In this document: positions 14,752 to 17,730 of the stretch, piece after piece
Layout of the letters: every line of letters begins with the position of its first letter
How positions within the stretch are numbered: the stretch's first letter is position 1
NCBI GenBank assembly: GCA_023424785.1
Contig: JAFADP010000086.1
Location: forward strand, 1 to 17,730
Origin: Bacillota bacterium
GTDB taxonomy: Bacteria; Bacillota; Clostridia; Clostridiales; Clostridiaceae
Length of the DNA: 17,730 nt
Reading direction: 5' to 3'
Notes under the pieces: model-generated
Told to the model about the DNA's origin: nothing
Databases searched by the model: none
Seen by the model: the letters and a program-made list of their open reading frames with translations, nothing else
Position numbers and translations under genes: made by a program

Positions 14752-15750
14752 ATGATTAAGAAAGGAAAGTTAAGCATGTTACTTTGTGGGATTTTAACCA
14801 TGTCTTTATTTGTTGGATGTGGTTCAAGTTCAGATAGCAATGGTGATGATGTAAAAAATATAGGAGTTCTTCAATTAATACAACATTCTGCTTTAGATAC
14901 AGCAAATGAGGGGTTTGTAGATGCATTAAAGGAAGCAGGATATGAAGATGGAAAGAATATTAAAATTGAACAACAAAATGCCCAAGGAAAAATTGATACA
15001 GCACAACAAATAGCTAATCAATTTGTATCAAGTAAAAAGGATTTAATATTTGCAATTGCTACTCCTTCAGCTCAAGCAGCATATAATGCTACAAAGGATA
15101 TACCAATAGTATTTACAGCTGTTACTGATCCAGTTGCAGATAGTTTAGTTAAGAGTCTTGAAAGTTCAGGAAATAATTTAACAGGTACTTCTGATATGGC
15201 AGATATAGAAGAACAGTTAGAATTATATACAAAGGTACTTCCTGAAATGAAGACCTTAGGTATTATATATACAACTTCAGAAACTAATTCTGTAAATCAA
15301 GTTAAATTATTAAATGAATTAGCTCCAAAATTTGGATTAAAAGTTAAGGAAATTGGAGTTGCAAACATAAATGAAATAAATCAAAATTTAACTTCTGCAA
15401 TTAAGGATATTGATGCTTTATATGCACCAACAGATAATAATGTTGCTGCTTCTTATGAGTTAGTAGCACAAATTGCATTAAGTAATAATGTACCAGTTTT
15501 AGGTGCAGAACCAGCTGTAGTCGAAGTTGGAGGATTAATTTGTAAGGGAATAGATTACTATGAGCTTGGGAAAATGGCAGGAGATAAGGCTGTACAAATA
15601 CTAGAAGGTAAAAAGCCATCTGAAATACCAAGTGAAACTATGCCAGAACTTGCTATAACAGTAAATACAGATGTAGCAGAAAAGCTAGGTATAGTTATCT
15701 CTGATGATATATTAAAAGATGCAAATAAAGTAACTGGAGGAGTAAAATAG
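14752..15750 (+). CDS. ABC importer substrate-binding lipoprotein (PF04392/TrpX-like)
   Basis: This is the extracellular receptor of an ABC importer. The 332-residue precursor has a lipoprotein signal peptide: basic MIKKGK, hydrophobic core, lipobox FVGC with Cys23 as the lipidated residue, then a Ser/Asp-rich linker. The mature part has the type 1 periplasmic-binding fold of the ABC_sub_bind family. Characteristic stretches are IGVLQLIQHSALDTANEGFVDALKEAGYEDGKNI, FAIATPSAQAAYNATKDIPIVFTAVTDPVADSLV, NLTGTSDM, YAPTDNNVAASY and KGIDYYELGKMAGDKAVQILEGKKPSEIP. Some members bind tryptophan or other aromatic amino acids (TrpX); the ligand here cannot be read from sequence. I chose ATG 14752, 8 nt after GGAGG (14739-14743); an in-frame ATG at 14737 overlaps that site. 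The stop overlaps the permease start by one base. Confidence 0.92.
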   Translation: MIKKGKLSMLLCGILTMSLFVGCGSSSDSNGDDVKNIGVLQLIQHSALDTANEGFVDALKEAGYEDGKNIKIEQQNAQGKIDTAQQIANQFVSSKKDLIFAIATPSAQAAYNATKDIPIVFTAVTDPVADSLVKSLESSGNNLTGTSDMADIEEQLELYTKVLPEMKTLGIIYTTSETNSVNQVKLLNELAPKFGLKVKEIGVANINEINQNLTSAIKDIDALYAPTDNNVAASYELVAQIALSNNVPVLGAEPAVVEVGGLICKGIDYYELGKMAGDKAVQILEGKKPSEIPSETMPELAITVNTDVAEKLGIVISDDILKDANKVTGGVK

Positions 15751-16688
15751 TGAATCAAATTATTAGCCTAATTATAAATATATTAGAGCTATCATCACTA
15801 TTTGGTCTTGTTGCAATGGGAGTCTATATCACTTATAAGATACTAGACTTCCCAGACCTTTCAGTTGATGGTACATATCCATTAGGGGCATGTATAGTTG
15901 CAGCTTTACTAGTAAAAGGAGTTAATCCTTGGGTTGCCACTTTATGTGCTTTACTAGGTGGAGCAATAGCTGGATTTGTTACAGCTTTTCTTCATGTTAA
16001 AGTTAAAATTACTAATTTAATGTCCGGAGTTTTAGTAATGATGGGTCTATATTCAGTAAATTTAATGATTATGGGAAAATCTAATACACCATTATTTACT
16101 TATAACCACATTTTTAATGGAGATAAACTATATACTTCTTTGAATAATATTTTCTCTTTTACAATTAACGGAAACACATATAATTTAACTAGACTTTTTA
16201 TTATAGTAGTATTTTTAGTAATATTTAAGATATTACTAGATTTATTTATGAAAACAAAAGTTGGATTTTTACTATTTGCAGTAGGAGATAATGAACAAGT
16301 AGTTACAACTTTAGGTGTTAATAAAAATAATATAAAAATTATTGGATTAATGTTAAGTAATGCATTAGTTGCATTAGCAGGAGGACTTACTGCACAGTAT
16401 AATGGGGTTGCAGATGTAGGACTTGGAACAGGTATTGTTGTTAAGGGGTTAGCATGTGTAATTATAGGTAGCTCTATTTTTGGAAGATTTAAATTTATAA
16501 AATCTACCTCACAAGCAATTATAGGGTCTATATTATACTACACAGCTATTTCAATTGCGTTATACTTTAACTTTAATACAAACCTTTTAAATCTTTTAAC
16601 AGCTATAGTAATAGTAATTGCATTAGCGTCTCAAAATGATATATTTGGAATTAAAAAGAGAAAATTAAAGAAGGCTGGTGAATGTTAA
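15750..16688 (+). CDS. ABC importer permease (LivH/RbsC-type, TrpY-like)
   Basis: This 312-residue polytopic permease of the branched-chain amino acid/ribose type (BPD_transp_2) has roughly eight hydrophobic segments. The N-terminal ITYKILDFPDLSVDGTYPLGA is typical of permeases that accompany PF04392 binding proteins. AVGDNEQVVTTLGVN followed by IIGLMLSNALVALAGGLTAQYNG is the cytoplasmic coupling region that contacts the ATPase. The GTG start shares one base with the lipoprotein stop (TAGTG), and GGAGG (15736-15740) lies 9 nt upstream in the previous gene, so translation is coupled. Its stop overlaps the start of the ATPase gene. Together the three genes form a complete importer, with the permease and ATPase probably acting as homodimers. 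Confidence 0.92.
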   Translation: MNQIISLIINILELSSLFGLVAMGVYITYKILDFPDLSVDGTYPLGACIVAALLVKGVNPWVATLCALLGGAIAGFVTAFLHVKVKITNLMSGVLVMMGLYSVNLMIMGKSNTPLFTYNHIFNGDKLYTSLNNIFSFTINGNTYNLTRLFIIVVFLVIFKILLDLFMKTKVGFLLFAVGDNEQVVTTLGVNKNNIKIIGLMLSNALVALAGGLTAQYNGVADVGLGTGIVVKGLACVIIGSSIFGRFKFIKSTSQAIIGSILYYTAISIALYFNFNTNLLNLLTAIVIVIALASQNDIFGIKKRKLKKAGEC

Positions 16689-17485
16689 TGCTAAAAATAA
16701 AAAATATGAGCAAGGTATTTAATCCTAATACAATAAATGAAAATAAGGTTTTTGATAAATTTTCTCTTGAAGTGAATAAAGGTGATTTTGTTACTATACT
16801 AGGTTCTAATGGTGCAGGTAAATCAACTCTTCTTAATATAGTGGCAGGAAGTATAGAAAGTGATAGCGGAAGTATTATTATTGATGGTGAAGATGTTTCA
16901 AGAAAAGCTGAATATGAAAGGGCTAAATCTATTGGAAGAGTATTTCAAAATCCTTCAGTAGGAGTTTCACCTCAAATGACAATTTTAGAAAATCTATCTT
17001 TAGCAGATAATAAAGGTAAGTGTTATGGACTAACTTTAGGTGTAAACAAAAAAAGAATAGAATATTATAAAGAATTATTAAAAGAAGTAAATCTAGGTCT
17101 TGAAGATAAGTTATTTAATAAGGTTGAATTGTTATCAGGTGGACAAAGACAAGCATTAACATTGCTTATGGCTGTAATGTCTAATCCTAAGTTACTACTA
17201 CTTGATGAGCATACAGCTGCATTAGACCCAAAGACATCAGAAAAGATAATGGAAATTACTAAAAAGATAGTAAAAGAAAGAGGTATAACAACTTTGATGG
17301 TAACTCACAATTTAAAGCATGCTATGGAGGCAGGAAATAGATTGTTTATGATGCATCAAGGAAAGATTGTTATTGATGTTAGTGGGAAAGAAAAAGAAGA
17401 GTTAGATTCTACTGAAAAGTTAATGGCTTTATTTGAAAGACTTAATGTAAAAGATGATTTAAGTGATAGGAGCTTATTAGGTTAA
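16688..17485 (+). CDS. ABC importer ATPase (TrpZ-like)
   Basis: This is the cytoplasmic nucleotide-binding subunit that powers the importer. The 265-residue protein has all motifs: Walker A GSNGAGKST (39-47), Q-loop VFQNP (about 85-89), signature LSGGQRQAL (149-157), Walker B LLLLDEHTAALD (about 169-180) with the catalytic Glu, and the H-loop VTHN (205-208). A longer region between Q-loop and signature (PSVGVSPQMTILENLSLADNKGK) matches ATPases linked to PF04392 systems. Two in-frame ATGs are possible, 16682 and 16688. I prefer 16688 because it forms a TAATG one-base overlap with the permease stop and GGTGA (16677-16681) stands 6 nt upstream. A strong terminator follows. Confidence 0.93.
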   Translation: MLKIKNMSKVFNPNTINENKVFDKFSLEVNKGDFVTILGSNGAGKSTLLNIVAGSIESDSGSIIIDGEDVSRKAEYERAKSIGRVFQNPSVGVSPQMTILENLSLADNKGKCYGLTLGVNKKRIEYYKELLKEVNLGLEDKLFNKVELLSGGQRQALTLLMAVMSNPKLLLLDEHTAALDPKTSEKIMEITKKIVKERGITTLMVTHNLKHAMEAGNRLFMMHQGKIVIDVSGKEKEELDSTEKLMALFERLNVKDDLSDRSLLG

Positions 17486-17512
17486 ATTCCTAATTAAGAG
17501 AAGATAACATAT

Positions 17513-17557
17513 TACAAAAAGAACTAATGTATACTATAAGCATTAGTTCTTTTTGTA
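17513..17557 (+). terminator. Intrinsic terminator after the ABC importer operon
   Basis: A 17-bp perfect stem (17513-17529 with 17541-17557) has an 11-nt loop. The core is AAAAAGAACTAATG / CATTAGTTCTTTTT, with the A-tract on the left and T-tract on the right, so it could act in both directions. It ends the operon 27 nt after the ATPase stop. Confidence 0.92.
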
Positions 17558-17700
17558 TTGTTTTATTTAGAGTATAATTAGTATATTATAATTTTAGAAT
17601 GTGAGAGGAATTGTAACAGTTGATAAAGTATTAGAAAACTTTACAAAATATTAGATAAAAATTATAAAGTTTGGAATAATAGTTTTAGGAGGTGAGACTT
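17558..17700 (+). promoter_or_regulatory. Upstream region of the truncated MerR-like gene: candidate boxes and inverted repeat
   Basis: This AT-rich stretch has TATAAT at 17573-17578 and 17587-17592, both without a good -35. It also has TTGATA (17620-17625) 16 bp before TACAAA (17642-17647). The inverted repeat AAACTTTA (17636-17643) / TAAAGTTT (17665-17672) has a 21-bp spacer, and its left arm overlaps that candidate -10. ATTAGA also occurs twice (in TATTAGA at about 17629-17635 and 17649-17655). The end holds a near-perfect Shine-Dalgarno sequence, AGGAGGTGA (17687-17695). Which box is the real promoter is not decidable. Confidence 0.35.
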
Positions 17701-17730
17701 TTGAAATATTATTCAATAGGAGAATTTGCT
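17701..17730 (+). CDS. Start of a protein with MerR-type N-terminal helix-turn-helix (3' end outside window)
   Basis: Only ten codons are present, reading MKYYSIGEFA from a TTG start. The AGGAGGTGA Shine-Dalgarno sequence (17687-17695) stands 5 nt upstream, which makes a real gene start very likely. A Y-x-I-G-E-F/V-A opening is typical of MerR-family transcription regulators. It is also seen in the serine recombinases (TnpA) of IS607-family elements, whose N-terminal domain is MerR-like and often continues with a TLRNWD motif. The two cannot be told apart from ten residues. It forms a new transcription unit after the importer terminator. Confidence 0.65.
   Translation, partial: MKYYSIGEFA

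Overview
The window is AT-rich, and every gene that can be supported lies on the + strand. Predicted proteins, gene order and strong AGGAGG-type ribosome binding sites point to a low-GC Firmicute of the spore-forming clostridia, most likely Clostridium sensu stricto. The MurE protein carries the DNPR motif of meso-diaminopimelate-adding enzymes. No rRNA, tRNA, CRISPR array or complete mobile element is visible.

Region 1 (1-6912) is the peptidoglycan-precursor half of a division and cell wall (dcw) cluster: the 3' part of a class B penicillin-binding protein with two PASTA domains (SpoVD type), murE, murF, mraY and a SEDS glycosyltransferase (SpoVE/FtsW type), closed by an 18-bp-stem terminator. 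Together they finish UDP-MurNAc-pentapeptide, load it on undecaprenyl phosphate, polymerise it and cross-link it.

Region 2 (about 6913-12361) is the divisome half: divIB/ftsQ, two DUF881 membrane-anchored coiled-coil proteins flanking the small basic protein Sbp, yggS (ylmE), sepF, ylmH and divIVA, closed by a terminator. Compared with Bacillus subtilis, the run lacks murD, murG, murB, ftsA, ftsZ, the spoIIGA-sigE-sigG block, ylmG and an adjacent ileS, so the dcw and ylm clusters are compressed into one.

Region 3 (12362-14528) holds a single gene for a cytoplasmic type I pullulanase with its own terminator. Region 4 (14529-17557) is a three-gene ABC importer operon (lipoprotein, permease, ATPase) of the family that includes TrpXYZ-type amino acid transporters. 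It has a good sigma-A promoter overlapped by a 12-bp palindrome, and a strong terminator. Region 5 (17558-17730) is an AT-rich upstream region followed by the first ten codons of a protein with a MerR-type DNA-binding N-terminus, cut by the window end.

Most of this is well-known biology, and I do not see a clearly undescribed system. The observations most worth a second look are at the RNA/DNA level: an mraY Shine-Dalgarno sequence separated from its start by a small hairpin that could bridge the gap, a perfect 16-bp inverted repeat between murE and murF, the palindrome on the transporter promoter, and the 8-bp inverted repeat in front of the truncated MerR-like gene. The DUF881-Sbp-DUF881 block is the least understood protein set here.
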